From an uncultured Acidimicrobiales bacterium (GTDB lineage Bacteria > Actinomycetota > Acidimicrobiia > Acidimicrobiales > SZUA-35), in assembly GCA_938021675.1 (NCBI GenBank), contig CALIFY010000005.1, positions 86,474 through 150,473 on the forward strand: a stretch of DNA of 64,000 bases. Direction: 5' to 3'. Positions 33,215-42,512 of this stretch are shown piece by piece; the first letter of the stretch is position 1; every line of letters begins with the position of its first letter. The translations under genes were made by a program, and so were the position numbers. The notes beneath the pieces were generated by a model. The model was not told the DNA's origin. It saw nothing but the letters and a program-made list of their open reading frames with translations, and made no database searches.

Positions 33215-34291
33215 ATGACCGAACACATCGTCTGGTTCGATCGGTACGAACCAGCCCACAAGCCCTTCGTCGGCGGTAAGAACGCCAGCCTCGGCGAAAT
33301 GATGATGGCCGAGCTTCCCGTTCCCCCAGGGTTCGCGGTGACGACCGTTGCCTACGACCAGATCTGGCAGGACGCTCAGCTGGTGACACAAGTCAACGAT
33401 CTACTGCGGGCCATCGACCACGACGACCACGCAGGTAACCGGGTCATCTCCGACCAAATTCGAACTCTCATCGAGGCGGCGCCGATCCCTCCCGAGGTAG
33501 CCGACGATGTACGCCAAGCGTACGCCGCGCTGTGCACGCATTGTGGCATCGACGATGTCCCCGTAGCGGTGCGCTCCTCGGCTACTGCTGAGGACATGCC
33601 CGACGCGTCATTCGCTGGCCAGCAGGACACGTTCCTGTGGATCGTCGGCGCCGATGCCGTTCTGGAAAACCTGCGGAAGTGCTGGTCATCGATCTTTACC
33701 GACCGAGCCATCGCCTACCGCCACTCCATGGGATACCTCCACCAATCGATCGCGATGAGCGTCGGCATCCAGAAGATGATCGACCCCATCTCGTCGGGCG
33801 TCGCCTTCACGCTCAACCCCACAAACGGCGACCGTTCCCAGGTGGCAATCGATGCGTCCTGGGGATTGGGGGAGGCCGTAGTCTCCGGCGAAGTCACACC
33901 GGACAACTTCTTAGTCGACAAAGTCTTGCGGGAAGTTATCGAACGCAAGATCAGCGACAAAGGTGTGGAGTACTGCCTCACCGACGACGGTGTTGTCGAG
34001 AAGCTCGAGGTGACCGGGGCTCGACGGAAAAGGCCGGCGGTTACCGACGACGATCTGACCGCGATCGCCATCCTCGCTCGCCGGGCGGAAAAACATTACG
34101 GCTGTCCACAAGATGTCGAGTGGGCTCTCGACAAACACCTTCCACCGGGTGAGAACGTTGTCATGCTGCAAAGCCGCCCTGAAACCGTGTGGTCGCAAAA
34201 GCCGAAGACGCCCATCACGACCGACGGATACGACCCGATGAAGTCGATCGTCTCGACGCTCATGACACCGCTCAACAACAAGACCGACTAA
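33215..34291 (+). CDS. Phenylphosphate-synthase-like subunit with the PEP-synthase ATP-binding domain
   Basis: 358 residues, equal to the N-terminal nucleotide-binding domain of PEP synthase/PPDK alone. Landmarks are VGGKNASLGEM near residue 17, VPPGFAVTT, VAVRSSATAEDMPDASFAGQQDTFL and the late VEWALD with LQSRPETVW. In phenol-carboxylating Thauera, phenylphosphate synthase is split the same way, and this subunit passes phosphate from ATP to the histidine of its partner. The ATG at 33215 is preferred; an earlier in-frame ATG at 33122 overlaps the phosphatase gene. PEP synthase itself is unlikely because the C-terminal PEP-binding domain is missing. Confidence 0.82.
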   Translation: MTEHIVWFDRYEPAHKPFVGGKNASLGEMMMAELPVPPGFAVTTVAYDQIWQDAQLVTQVNDLLRAIDHDDHAGNRVISDQIRTLIEAAPIPPEVADDVRQAYAALCTHCGIDDVPVAVRSSATAEDMPDASFAGQQDTFLWIVGADAVLENLRKCWSSIFTDRAIAYRHSMGYLHQSIAMSVGIQKMIDPISSGVAFTLNPTNGDRSQVAIDASWGLGEAVVSGEVTPDNFLVDKVLREVIERKISDKGVEYCLTDDGVVEKLEVTGARRKRPAVTDDDLTAIAILARRAEKHYGCPQDVEWALDKHLPPGENVVMLQSRPETVWSQKPKTPITTDGYDPMKSIVSTLMTPLNNKTD

Positions 34292-34357
34292 CGAACATCA
34301 AACCGAACAAAGAAACGAAGTAGGAACCAATACCGGCGCAGACCGGCATCAGGGGGA

Positions 34358-36154
34358 ATGACGATGAACAACAGCTTTCCAAGTCCATTCGAAATCGAGG
34401 GCCCAGACGGAGTCGAAGGATGGGAGGAGCTCTACCCGTACTCGTCATCGTTTAGCGAATATCGCAAGGACTACGAGGACAACCGCTTCTGGTTTTGGGA
34501 CTCGATGCACTGGGGGAAGGCCCTTACCCCTTGGGACGCGACCTTCATGGAGGCCGCCCTCGCTGCGTTGAGCCAGATGAACAGCCGCCACTACCGAATC
34601 CCCCCAGCGGATGGCGTCGACTTCCGCATCCTCTACGGCTACGCGTTCCTTTCCCCCGTCGGCGTCGACCCGTCACAGATCGAAGCTCGGGTTCCGCAGT
34701 TCATGGAGCGGGCCGGTCACTACTTCGGCAACTGGGATTCGCTCTACGACAACTGGCTCAACAAGGTGAAGACCACCATCGAAGAGATCGAATCGATCAA
34801 CTTCGACCCGCTTCCGGAAATGGAAGACCTCGAAGTCATCACCGGAGGCTCGGCCATCGGATCCGGTGCGACGCTGATGAGCGAATACAACCGTTTCAAA
34901 GACCTGATCATGCAAGCCTGGCAATTCCACTTCGAGTTTCTCAACCTCGGCTACGCCGCCTACCTCGACTTCTTCGGCTTCTGCAAGGAAGCCTTCCCAT
35001 CGATCCCCGACCTCGGCATCGCCAAGATGGTCGCCGGCGTTGAAGTCGACCTCTTCCGTCCAAATGAAGAGCTCAAAAAGTTGGCTCAGAAAGCTGTCGA
35101 CCTCGGCGTCGCCCGCAACTTCGACGATCCGGACAACGTCACACTCGACGGCGAAGGTGGTGCCCAATGGCAGGCAGCATGGGATGAGGCCAAGGACCCA
35201 TGGTTCAACTTCACGTCGGGCAACGGCTTCTACCACTTCGACAAGATCTGGGTCGAGAACCCGGATATTCCGTACACCTTTATTAGGGACTACATCGCCC
35301 GCATCGAAGCCGGCGAAGATATCAGCCGTCCGATCGACGCAATCCGTGAAGAGCGCGACCGTGTGGTGAGCGAGTACCGAGACCTCCTCGGTTCGGATGA
35401 AGACCGTGAGGCCTTCGACGGCAAACTCGGTCTGGCCCGCGTGGTCTTCCCTTACGTCGAGAACCACAACTTCTACATCGAGCATTGGACCATGTCGGTG
35501 GTTTGGCGCAAACTCAAAGAGCTCGGCGCCACGCTGGAGAAGGATGGCCTTCTGGCCTCCGCCGACGATCTACTGTTCATCCGCCGTGATGAGGTAAACG
35601 AGGTCTTGTGGGACTACTACGCCAACTGGGCGGTCAACGCACCGACGGCCTCGGCAGCTCACTGGGGGCCGATCATCGATCGTCGTCGTGCCATCCACGC
35701 CAAACTCGATGGGTGGCAGGCACCGAAGGCTCTCGGTGCACCTCCCGAGGTCATCACCGAGCCGTTCACCATCATGCTTTGGGGTATCACCTCAGAGTCG
35801 GTGAACAACTGGCTGGGTTCGGACGGTGACGCCGAGAACGAACTCACCGGCATGGCGGCCTCCCCGGGAACCGTCGAGGGAGTCGCTCGGATAATCAATA
35901 GCCCTGAGGAGGTCAACGATCTCCAACAAGACGAGATCCTCGTGGCCCCGATCACCGCTCCGAGCTGGGCACCGGTGTTCCCAAAAATCCAGGCCTGTGT
36001 CACCGACATCGGCGGCATGATGAGCCACGCGGCCATTGTTTGTCGTGAATACGGTGTTCCAGCCGTCACCGGAACCGGCTTCGGTACCGACAAGATCAAG
36101 ACCGGCGACCGAATCCGAGTCGACGGGTCGTCGGGCAAGGTCACGATCCTTTAG
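34358..36154 (+). CDS. Phenylphosphate-synthase-like subunit with the phosphohistidine domain
   Basis: 598 residues, similar in size to the about 70-kDa subunit of Thauera phenylphosphate synthase. The C-terminal 100 residues form the PEP-utilising mobile domain with the phosphorylatable His in GGMMSHAAIVCREYGVPAV (about residue 557). The long N-terminal part should bind the acceptor, a phenol-like compound in the known enzyme; it opens with an aromatic-rich segment around FWFWDSMHWGKALTPWD. An ATG 6 bases downstream has better spacing to GGGGGA and may be the true start. With the preceding subunit it should make a phosphorylated aromatic; the true acceptor is unproven. Confidence 0.82.
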   Translation: MTMNNSFPSPFEIEGPDGVEGWEELYPYSSSFSEYRKDYEDNRFWFWDSMHWGKALTPWDATFMEAALAALSQMNSRHYRIPPADGVDFRILYGYAFLSPVGVDPSQIEARVPQFMERAGHYFGNWDSLYDNWLNKVKTTIEEIESINFDPLPEMEDLEVITGGSAIGSGATLMSEYNRFKDLIMQAWQFHFEFLNLGYAAYLDFFGFCKEAFPSIPDLGIAKMVAGVEVDLFRPNEELKKLAQKAVDLGVARNFDDPDNVTLDGEGGAQWQAAWDEAKDPWFNFTSGNGFYHFDKIWVENPDIPYTFIRDYIARIEAGEDISRPIDAIREERDRVVSEYRDLLGSDEDREAFDGKLGLARVVFPYVENHNFYIEHWTMSVVWRKLKELGATLEKDGLLASADDLLFIRRDEVNEVLWDYYANWAVNAPTASAAHWGPIIDRRRAIHAKLDGWQAPKALGAPPEVITEPFTIMLWGITSESVNNWLGSDGDAENELTGMAASPGTVEGVARIINSPEEVNDLQQDEILVAPITAPSWAPVFPKIQACVTDIGGMMSHAAIVCREYGVPAVTGTGFGTDKIKTGDRIRVDGSSGKVTIL

Positions 36155-36161
36155 CACCATC

Positions 36162-36187
36162 GAGCGTCCACCAACTGCCGGACGCTC
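36162..36187. terminator. Hairpin between the synthase and oxygenase genes
   Basis: GAGCGTCC and GGACGCTC form a perfect 8-bp stem with a 10-base loop in the 68-bp gap, followed by a pyrimidine-rich run. It may be a partial terminator or mRNA stabiliser that sets different levels for the upstream and downstream parts of the cluster. Confidence 0.45.
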
Positions 36188-36222
36188 ACATCCTTCTCCC
36201 CATCTCACATTAGGAGCATGTG

Positions 36223-37485
36223 ATGCTTACACAGGAACAGAACGACGCACTCACGCAGGTGGGCCCCGGAACGCCTATGGGCGCGGTGCTACGCAACTAC
36301 TGGTACCCGGTGGCCTTTACCCGAGAACTCGACGAGTTCCCGGTCAAGCGAACCCGCGTGCTCGGCGAAGACTTCGCGGTGTTCAAGACCGAAGACGGCG
36401 ACTACGGCATCGTCGACGAGAAGTGTCCTCATCGTGGTGCATCTCTGGTGTACGGCATCGTCGACGGCAACGGGATTCGCTGCGGCTACCACGGTTGGAA
36501 GTTCGCTACCAACGGCGACTGTCTTGAGATTCTCGCCGAACCTGACTCGTCACCGAAGTTCCGCGCCGATTGCGGCGTGCGGTCGGGCGAAGCCCAAGAG
36601 CTTGGCGGCTTGGTGTGGGCCTACGTCGGCGATGGTCCGGCTCCCGAACTTCCTCGATACGAGGCCTACACGATGCACGGCCATCGCGATATGGGGCACG
36701 CGGTGCTTCCCTGCAACTGGCTGCAGATCATGGAGAACGCGGTCGATCCGTACCACGTCGAAGCATTGCACGGGAACTACTTCGAGTTCATCGCCGCCCA
36801 GACCGGCATGGAGATGCCCGGTTCCTTCGGTGGCAACAAGCATGAGAAGGTGGCGTTCGATCCGTTCGAGCACGGCATCATCAAACGTCGCCTGCTCGTC
36901 GGTCAAGACGAGAACTCCGACGACTGGAAGATCGGCCATCCGCTCGTCTTTCCGTACAAGATGTGGGTCGGCGGCAACGGCGTCTACCAAATGCAGATTC
37001 GCGTGCCGGTCGACGACACCCACACCAACGTCATCTTCTATACGGTGCACGCGCCTGAGGGGGCCAACCTTCCGAAGCAGGTTCACACGACCGATTACCC
37101 AATCGAGTGGATGAACGACGACGGCACCTTCATCGTCGACTACATCGAGGGTCAGGACATCATGGCCTGGGTAACCCAGGGAGAGGTGGCCGACCGCACG
37201 AAAGAGAAGATAACCAAGAGCGACGTCGGCGTCGTCGCCTGCCGCCGAATGTTCCGGGAAGCGATGGAAGCGGTAGCCGGAGGAAAGGATCCGATCGCCG
37301 TGGTACGCGAGCCTCACGAGGTCATCAAGCTACCCCTGGAACGCTCGAAGTTCGGCCGTGGCGCCGAGTTCGCAAGCGATTGGATCGACAACGGGTCGAT
37401 GCGTTACAGCCCGATCGCTCAAGAGATGAAGCAGCTGCACATCGATGCCGCCAAGGCTCGGGAAAGCCTCACGGAAACACAATGA
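36223..37485 (+). CDS. Rieske-type aromatic ring-hydroxylating oxygenase, alpha subunit
   Basis: 420 residues. The [2Fe-2S] Rieske motif is C68-P-H70 with C87-x2-H90. The mononuclear iron site is ENAVDPYHVEALH (Asp175, His178, His183), with the bridging Asp as expected. It resembles single-component-oxygenase members such as phthalate dioxygenase or demethylase types. The ATG at 36223 has TAGGAG 6 bases upstream, better spaced than the GTG at 36220. No ferredoxin or reductase partner is in the window. In this operon it may dihydroxylate the phosphorylated aromatic, releasing phosphate and forming a catechol. That role is inferred. Confidence 0.9.
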   Translation: MLTQEQNDALTQVGPGTPMGAVLRNYWYPVAFTRELDEFPVKRTRVLGEDFAVFKTEDGDYGIVDEKCPHRGASLVYGIVDGNGIRCGYHGWKFATNGDCLEILAEPDSSPKFRADCGVRSGEAQELGGLVWAYVGDGPAPELPRYEAYTMHGHRDMGHAVLPCNWLQIMENAVDPYHVEALHGNYFEFIAAQTGMEMPGSFGGNKHEKVAFDPFEHGIIKRRLLVGQDENSDDWKIGHPLVFPYKMWVGGNGVYQMQIRVPVDDTHTNVIFYTVHAPEGANLPKQVHTTDYPIEWMNDDGTFIVDYIEGQDIMAWVTQGEVADRTKEKITKSDVGVVACRRMFREAMEAVAGGKDPIAVVREPHEVIKLPLERSKFGRGAEFASDWIDNGSMRYSPIAQEMKQLHIDAAKARESLTETQ

Positions 37486-38261
37486 CGATCGACCACGGCT
37501 ATTGGGCCGACTACCTTCTTTCCGCTGCCGACGAGCGCAAGGAGGTCCAGGCCATCACGAAGCAAGTCGACGAACTGTCGACCGATGATGCATACGCCAT
37601 CCAAGCGGCGCTACTCGAAAAGCAGCTTGGCCGAGGTGACGCGCTGGCCGGAGCCAAGCTCGGCCTCACCTCCAGAGCAAAACAGGAGCAGATGGGTGTC
37701 GACGAGCCGGTCTACGGGTGGGTGCCGAAGAGTTCCATCATCACCGACGGCGTCGCTCCGCTCGGCGAGTTGATCCACCCCCGATGCGAGCCCGAACTGG
37801 TCTTCATCCTCGGGGAGGACCTGGCCGGCCCGGCCGTAACCGCCGACGATGTCCTCGATGCAACGAGCACGGTCGTGGGCGGCATCGAAGTGATCGACTC
37901 CCGGTATGAAGCGTTCAGCTTCACACTGACCGATGTGATCGCCGACAACACCTCCGCCGCCCGCGTCGTCATCGGCGATGACGGCACCGCGCCACGCGAC
38001 ACCGATCTCACCACCCTCGGGTGTGTGTTCGAGGTTGACGGCGAGATCACCGGAACCGCCACCGGGGCTGCGTTGCTCGGCGACCCCGCGGCATGTGTCG
38101 CGCTTCTCGCAAACCACCTAGGAAAGCACGGTCAGAAACTCTCGGCCGGCTGGCTCGTCATGGCCGGCGCGGCGACCGATGCCCGACCGCTTGCCGAGGG
38201 CACGATGGCAACGGCGCGATACAGCCACCTTGGCTCGGTTACCGTCACCGGGAAGGCCTGA
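37482..38261 (+). CDS. xylI: 4-oxalocrotonate decarboxylase
   Basis: 259 residues, FAH superfamily. It fits XylI/DmpH in detail: GAKLGLTSRAKQEQMGVDEPVYGWV, then IHPRCEPELVF (metal-binding Glu residues), VIDSRYEAFSF and IADNTSAAR. The enzyme removes CO2 from 2-oxohex-3-enedioate with Mg2+ and is usually complexed with the hydratase, whose gene lies two genes downstream. It overlaps the Rieske gene stop by 4 bases. Presence of XylH, XylI and XylJ indicates the dehydrogenase branch of the meta pathway. Confidence 0.87.
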   Translation: MTIDHGYWADYLLSAADERKEVQAITKQVDELSTDDAYAIQAALLEKQLGRGDALAGAKLGLTSRAKQEQMGVDEPVYGWVPKSSIITDGVAPLGELIHPRCEPELVFILGEDLAGPAVTADDVLDATSTVVGGIEVIDSRYEAFSFTLTDVIADNTSAARVVIGDDGTAPRDTDLTTLGCVFEVDGEITGTATGAALLGDPAACVALLANHLGKHGQKLSAGWLVMAGAATDARPLAEGTMATARYSHLGSVTVTGKA

Positions 38262-38262
38262 C

Positions 38263-38493
38263 ATGCCGCTGGTACACGTACACATGGCCGAAGGGCGGGA
38301 TCCGGCCGCAAAGAAGGCGCTCATGGATGCCATCACCGATGCGATGCATCAACACGTCGGTGCGCCCCGTGAATCGGTTCGGGTATGGATCAACGAATTC
38401 CCGAATACGAACTTCATGGCCGGTGGAGAACTCCTGAAAGACAAACAAGAGCGATTGGCCCGCGAACGCTCCGAGGCGGAAGGCGACCGGTAG
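38263..38493 (+). CDS. xylH: 4-oxalocrotonate tautomerase family protein
   Basis: 76 residues. After removal of Met the N-terminus is Pro (PLVHVHMAEGRDP), the catalytic base of the family. The length is slightly above the classic 62-residue enzyme because of a charged tail (KDKQERLARERSEAEGDR). It interconverts 2-hydroxymuconate and 2-oxo-3-hexenedioate. It starts 1 base after the decarboxylase stop and overlaps the hydratase gene by TAGTG, so translation is tightly coupled. Confidence 0.88.
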   Translation: MPLVHVHMAEGRDPAAKKALMDAITDAMHQHVGAPRESVRVWINEFPNTNFMAGGELLKDKQERLARERSEAEGDR

Positions 38494-39293
38494 TGGCGGA
38501 TCAACAAAAAATCGAAGCGGCGGCGGCGCAACTACGTGCTGCGGCTTCATCGGGCCAAGCGTGTCCGCCGATCCGCGAGACCCTCGGCACCGAGACCGAT
38601 CTCGATGTCGGCTATGCCGTCCAGGAGATCAACACCAACCTGGCGATCGCCAACGGCCGTCGGGTCACCGGTCGCAAGATCGGAATCACCTCGAAGGCCG
38701 TCATGGAACAGGTCGGCGTCGACCAGCCCGATTTCGGGACGTTGTTTGTCGACATGGAGTACGGCGACGGCGTTGCAATCGAGGCCGGTCGACTCATGCA
38801 ACCGCGTGCCGAGGGTGAGGTGGCGTTAGTTCTCGAACACGACCTCGACCACGGCGAGCACAGCTTTAACGACATCATCAAAGCCACCGCCTACGCGCTC
38901 CCGTCGATCGAGATCGTCGACAGCCGGATCGTCGACTGGAACATCCGAATCGTCGACACCATCGGTGACAACGCCAGCTGCGGTCTCTACGTGCTCGGCG
39001 GTAAACCGGTGACCCTTCGAGACGTCGACCTGCGCAAAATCCCGATGCGAATGGACATCGACGGCGAGACCGCCTCGACCGGCGAAGGTGCAGCTTGCCT
39101 GGGGCACCCCCTCAACGCCGCCCGATGGCTGGCAAACGTTATGTCGCAGCGAGGCACACCCCTTCGCTCCGGCGACCTCGTGATGACCGGCGCCCTCGGA
39201 CCGATGAAACCGATAGCGGCGGGAAGTTCCGTCGTCTGCGACTTTGGCCCGCTTGGCACCGTCACAACCTACGTAGAGCAGGACGAATCATGA
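38493..39293 (+). CDS. xylJ: 2-oxopent-4-enoate hydratase
   Basis: 266 residues, closest to XylJ/Dmp[26 protein letters not shown], then [40 protein letters not shown] and a late [12 protein letters not shown]. It adds water to the dienol to give 4-hydroxy-2-oxovalerate, using a divalent metal. The GTG start at 38493 overlaps the tautomerase stop. It works directly before the aldolase encoded two genes downstream. Confidence 0.88.
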   Translation: MADQQKIEAAAAQLRAAASSGQACPPIRETLGTETDLDVGYAVQEINTNLAIANGRRVTGRKIGITSKAVMEQVGVDQPDFGTLFVDMEYGDGVAIEAGRLMQPRAEGEVALVLEHDLDHGEHSFNDIIKATAYALPSIEIVDSRIVDWNIRIVDTIGDNASCGLYVLGGKPVTLRDVDLRKIPMRMDIDGETASTGEGAACLGHPLNAARWLANVMSQRGTPLRSGDLVMTGALGPMKPIAAGSSVVCDFGPLGTVTTYVEQDES

Positions 39294-40210
39294 AGACCGC
39301 CATCGTCGGCTCGGGTAACATCGCCACCGACTTGCTCCTCAAGTCGATGCAATCGTCGGACACCGTCGATGTCGTGGCGATGTGCGGAATCGACTCGAAC
39401 TCCGACGGGCTCGCTCGGGCAAAAAATCTCGGCATAGCCACCACTTCTGAAGGAATCGACGCCCTGGTGACTATGGCAGAGTTCGCCGACGTCAGGCTCG
39501 TGTTCGACGCCACCTCGGCCGGCGCCCACCAGTATCACAACGAGCTGCTCCAGTCACATGGCAAGCGGGTACTCGATCTCACGCCAGCAGCGGTTGGGCC
39601 TTACGTGGTCCCGGTCGTGAACATGGACGAACATCTCGATTCGCCGAATGTCAACATGGTGACCTGCGGCGGGCAGGCCACCATTCCGATGGTCGCGGCG
39701 GTCAACAGTGTTGCCAAGGTCGAATACGGCGAAATCGTGAGCTCGGTATCTTCGCGCTCGGCGGGGCCGGGGACCCGAGCAAATATCGACGAGTTCACCG
39801 AGACCACGGCCAAAGCCATTGAGTCAGTCGGTGGCGCCGGGCTTGGAAAGGCCATCATCGTCCTCAACCCGGCTGAGCCACCGCTGATCATGCGGAACAC
39901 CGTGTTCTGCCTGACCCAAACCGGTGAGCCGGAAGCCTTCCGCCTGGCTATCGCTGAGATGGTCGAACGAGTCCAGCAGTACGTGCCTGGCTATCGGTTG
40001 AAGCAACAGGTGCAGGTCGACCCGATCTCCGACGCCGACCCCATTCGTATCCCGCAGCTCGATCGCAAGTTCACGGGCTGGAAGATCTCCGTATTTCTCG
40101 AGGTCGAGGGAGCCGGCCACTATCTCCCGCCCTATGCCGGCAATCTCGACATCATGACGAGCGCGGCGCTGAAAACGGCCGAGCAGATCGGCACCCGGGT
40201 GGCCGCATGA
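39290..40210 (+). CDS. mhpF: Acylating acetaldehyde dehydrogenase
   Basis: 306 residues, usual for BphJ/MhpF. The Rossmann motif is [13 protein letters not shown] at the N-terminus; the catalytic Cys is in [11 protein letters not shown] (about residue 121), and [20 protein letters not shown] is typical. It oxidises acetaldehyde to acetyl-CoA with NAD+ and CoA. It overlaps both neighbours by ATGA and should form the channelled complex with the aldolase. Confidence 0.92.
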   Translation: MKTAIVGSGNIATDLLLKSMQSSDTVDVVAMCGIDSNSDGLARAKNLGIATTSEGIDALVTMAEFADVRLVFDATSAGAHQYHNELLQSHGKRVLDLTPAAVGPYVVPVVNMDEHLDSPNVNMVTCGGQATIPMVAAVNSVAKVEYGEIVSSVSSRSAGPGTRANIDEFTETTAKAIESVGGAGLGKAIIVLNPAEPPLIMRNTVFCLTQTGEPEAFRLAIAEMVERVQQYVPGYRLKQQVQVDPISDADPIRIPQLDRKFTGWKISVFLEVEGAGHYLPPYAGNLDIMTSAALKTAEQIGTRVAA

Positions 40211-41226
40211 GCGAAACGCCAACGCTCTATATCCAAGACGTCACCCTTCGAGATGGCATGCACGCCATCCTCCACCGCTACGGGATCGATCACGTTCGCT
40301 CGATCACAAAAGCGCTCGACGACGCCGGCGTCGATGCGATCGAGGTCACCCACGGCGACGGATTGGGCGGCTCCTCGTTCAACTACGGTTTTGGCGCCCA
40401 CACCGACTGGGAGTGGATCGAGGAAGCCGGCTCGGTGTTGAAAAACGCTGCGCTGACCGTCCTGCTCGTCCCCGGCATCGGCACCATCGATGACCTCGTG
40501 CAAGCCAACGAGCTCGGAGCGACATCTGTCCGAGTGGCCACCCATTGCACGGAAGCCGACGTGTCGGCGCAGCACATCGAGAAAGCTCGCGAACTCGGTA
40601 TGGACGTGTCCGGCTTCTTGATGATGAGCCACATGAACGAACCGGAACCGCTCGCCGGCCAAGCGCTGTTGATGGAAAGCTATGGCGCACACTGCGTCTA
40701 CATCACCGATTCGGGTGGCCGTCTGACCATGGGCGATGTACGAGCCCGCATGCAGGCCTATCGAGCGGTACTGAAACCCGAGACGCAGGTCGGTATTCAT
40801 GCCCACCACAACCTGACCTTTGGCGTCGCCAACTCCGTCGTCGCTGTCGAAGAGGGGTGTTATCGAGTCGATGCGTCACTGACCGGAATGGGCGCTGGTG
40901 CCGGCAACTGCCCGATAGAGGCGTTCATCGCCGTAGCCAACCTTGAAGGGTGGACGCACGGGTCGGATGTGTCGGCGCTCATGGATGCGGCGGAGGAGCT
41001 CGTCCGGCCCCTCCAGGACCGTCCGGTACGAGTCGACCGGGAGACGCTTAGTCTCGGCTATGCCGGTGTGTATTCAAGCTTCCTTCGCCATGCTGAGGCG
41101 GCGGCCGAACAGTACGGTCTCGACACCCGCGACATTTTGATGGAGCTCGGCGAGCGCCGAATGGTTGGTGGGCAAGAAGACATGATCGTCGACGTGGCCC
41201 TCGACCTCGCGAAAAGCAAGCGTTGA
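40207..41226 (+). CDS. mhpE: 4-hydroxy-2-oxovalerate aldolase
   Basis: 339 residues, matching BphI/MhpE/DmpG. The DRE-TIM-type active site is seen as [10 protein letters not shown] near residue 11, with metal-binding [11 protein letters not shown] near 200 and [13 protein letters not shown]. It splits 4-hydroxy-2-oxovalerate into pyruvate and acetaldehyde, which is passed to the preceding dehydrogenase. It is the last firm gene of the meta-cleavage operon. A possible 63-codon TTG frame overlaps its end but is not supported. Confidence 0.93.
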   Translation: MSETPTLYIQDVTLRDGMHAILHRYGIDHVRSITKALDDAGVDAIEVTHGDGLGGSSFNYGFGAHTDWEWIEEAGSVLKNAALTVLLVPGIGTIDDLVQANELGATSVRVATHCTEADVSAQHIEKARELGMDVSGFLMMSHMNEPEPLAGQALLMESYGAHCVYITDSGGRLTMGDVRARMQAYRAVLKPETQVGIHAHHNLTFGVANSVVAVEEGCYRVDASLTGMGAGAGNCPIEAFIAVANLEGWTHGSDVSALMDAAEELVRPLQDRPVRVDRETLSLGYAGVYSSFLRHAEAAAEQYGLDTRDILMELGERRMVGGQEDMIVDVALDLAKSKR

Positions 41227-41396
41227 CCGACCGATCGGATGTGCCGACCCTGAACGGCGGTACCGGCTCGTTCACATCGGTGGTCTCACCCCCATCAGCA
41301 ACGCGGTTCTGCTGGAACACCGCGTACTCCCAAGCCGCACTCACCCATCTCGACCACACCACAACGTCGCCGATCGAGGTGGACCTGATCGCCCGC

Positions 41397-42461
41397 CTAC
41401 TGCTGGATTCGTGAGGTTTGGAGGTGTTGCCAGTGTTCGACGTCGCAGAAGTCCTCGATCATCCCGTAGGGATAGGGCGGGAGCCCCGGCGCCGAGATGG
41501 CGCTCAAGGCGTCGAGGTCGCCGACGTCGAGTTCGATGTCGGCCGCGCCGAGTGTGTCGCAAAGTTGATCGACGGTGCGAGCGCCAAGGAGCACACTGGT
41601 GATGCCAGGGCGTGTGAGGACCCAGGCGATGGAGATCTGGGCCATCGTCGCGTTGTGACGTCGGGCGATTTCGTTGACAACCTCGAGCACGTCCCATGTG
41701 CGTCGTGTGTTGCGGATGTCGTAGGCCTCCACGCCACGGGCGGGGTCCTCACCGAGGCGGGTCGCTCCAGTGGGTCGTTGGTCGGGCCGGTACTTGCCGG
41801 TCAGCCAGCCACCACCGAGCGGCGACCACGGGGTAACACCGAGGTCTTCTTCGAGCGCACACGGAAGCAGCTCGGTCTCGATACCCCGGTCGATGAGGCT
41901 GTACTGAGGTTGGAGGGCGCTCGGCGCGACGTAGCCGCCGAGGCGGGCGGTGGTCACGATGGTGGCGAGCTGCCAGCCGGTCACATTTGACCATCCAACG
42001 TGATGGATCTTGCCGGCGCGGACAAGTGCGCTGAGCGTGTCGAGCGTCTCGGCGATCGGGGTGTCGCGGTCCCAGCCATGCACGAAGTACAGGTCGATCG
42101 CGTCGATATTGAGGCGATCGAGGCTGGCGTCGACGGATCGGACGATCGCCCGCCGGGAAGCACCGGCGGAGCCGGCCGGGGGCGCGAATCGACCCTTGGT
42201 CGAAACGATTGTCTCGGGTGGTCGACGATCCGCGAGCCAACGCCCGATGATGCGTTCGGACTCGCCGTCGCCATAGACGTCAGCGGTGTCGACGAGCGTG
42301 CCCCCGCGCTCGCGGAAGAGATCGAGTTGCGAGAACGCAACATCCTCGTCGGACTCGACGCCAAAGGTCATTGCGCCCAGCCCGAGGCGCGACACGTGCA
42401 GACCACTCCGGCCGAGCAGCGCAGTCGGCATCACAGCGGGGGTGGTGGTTGGTGAGTTCAT
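41397..42461 (-). CDS. Aldo/keto reductase
   Basis: 354 residues, a (beta/alpha)8 NADPH-dependent reductase. GLGAMTFGVESDE opens the barrel, the active-site Asp-Tyr pair is DTADVYGDGESE, Lys is in VSTKGRF, and the catalytic His lies in IDLYFVHGWD. C-terminal cofactor-binding text includes TSVLLGARTVDQL. It probably reduces aldehydes or ketones; the substrate is unknown. The ATG at 42461 follows GGGGTG. It is divergent from a MerR-type regulator and controlled through the palindrome between them. The stop lies near the end of the meta-cleavage operon. Confidence 0.88.
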   Translation of the reverse strand: MNSPTTTPAVMPTALLGRSGLHVSRLGLGAMTFGVESDEDVAFSQLDLFRERGGTLVDTADVYGDGESERIIGRWLADRRPPETIVSTKGRFAPPAGSAGASRRAIVRSVDASLDRLNIDAIDLYFVHGWDRDTPIAETLDTLSALVRAGKIHHVGWSNVTGWQLATIVTTARLGGYVAPSALQPQYSLIDRGIETELLPCALEEDLGVTPWSPLGGGWLTGKYRPDQRPTGATRLGEDPARGVEAYDIRNTRRTWDVLEVVNEIARRHNATMAQISIAWVLTRPGITSVLLGARTVDQLCDTLGAADIELDVGDLDALSAISAPGLPPYPYGMIEDFCDVEHWQHLQTSRIQQ

Positions 42462-42478
42462 CACCCCATCGAACAGCC

Positions 42479-42492
42479 TGGAGTGCACTCCA
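42479..42492. promoter_or_regulatory. MerR-type operator TGGAGTGCACTCCA
   Basis: A perfect 14-bp palindrome between the divergent aldo/keto reductase and MerR genes. On the reductase strand a TTGCAT (42498-42493) and TTCGAT (42473-42468) flank it with a 19-bp spacer, the MerR promoter geometry. This suggests activation by underwinding. Confidence 0.65.
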
Positions 42493-42512
42493 ATGCAACC
42501 TAGAGTGAAGAA

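Noticed and set aside
33215..36154. Ordinary PEP synthase or pyruvate phosphate dikinase split by a frameshift
   Set aside because: The two genes have separate starts and ribosome-binding sites, the second has a long unique N-terminal part, and the C-terminal PEP-binding barrel is missing, as in phenylphosphate synthase.
41223..41414. 63-codon TTG frame overlapping the aldolase stop
   Set aside because: No ribosome-binding site, no recognisable family, rare start codon and opposite to the aldo/keto reductase 3' end. Kept out of the annotation as unsupported.
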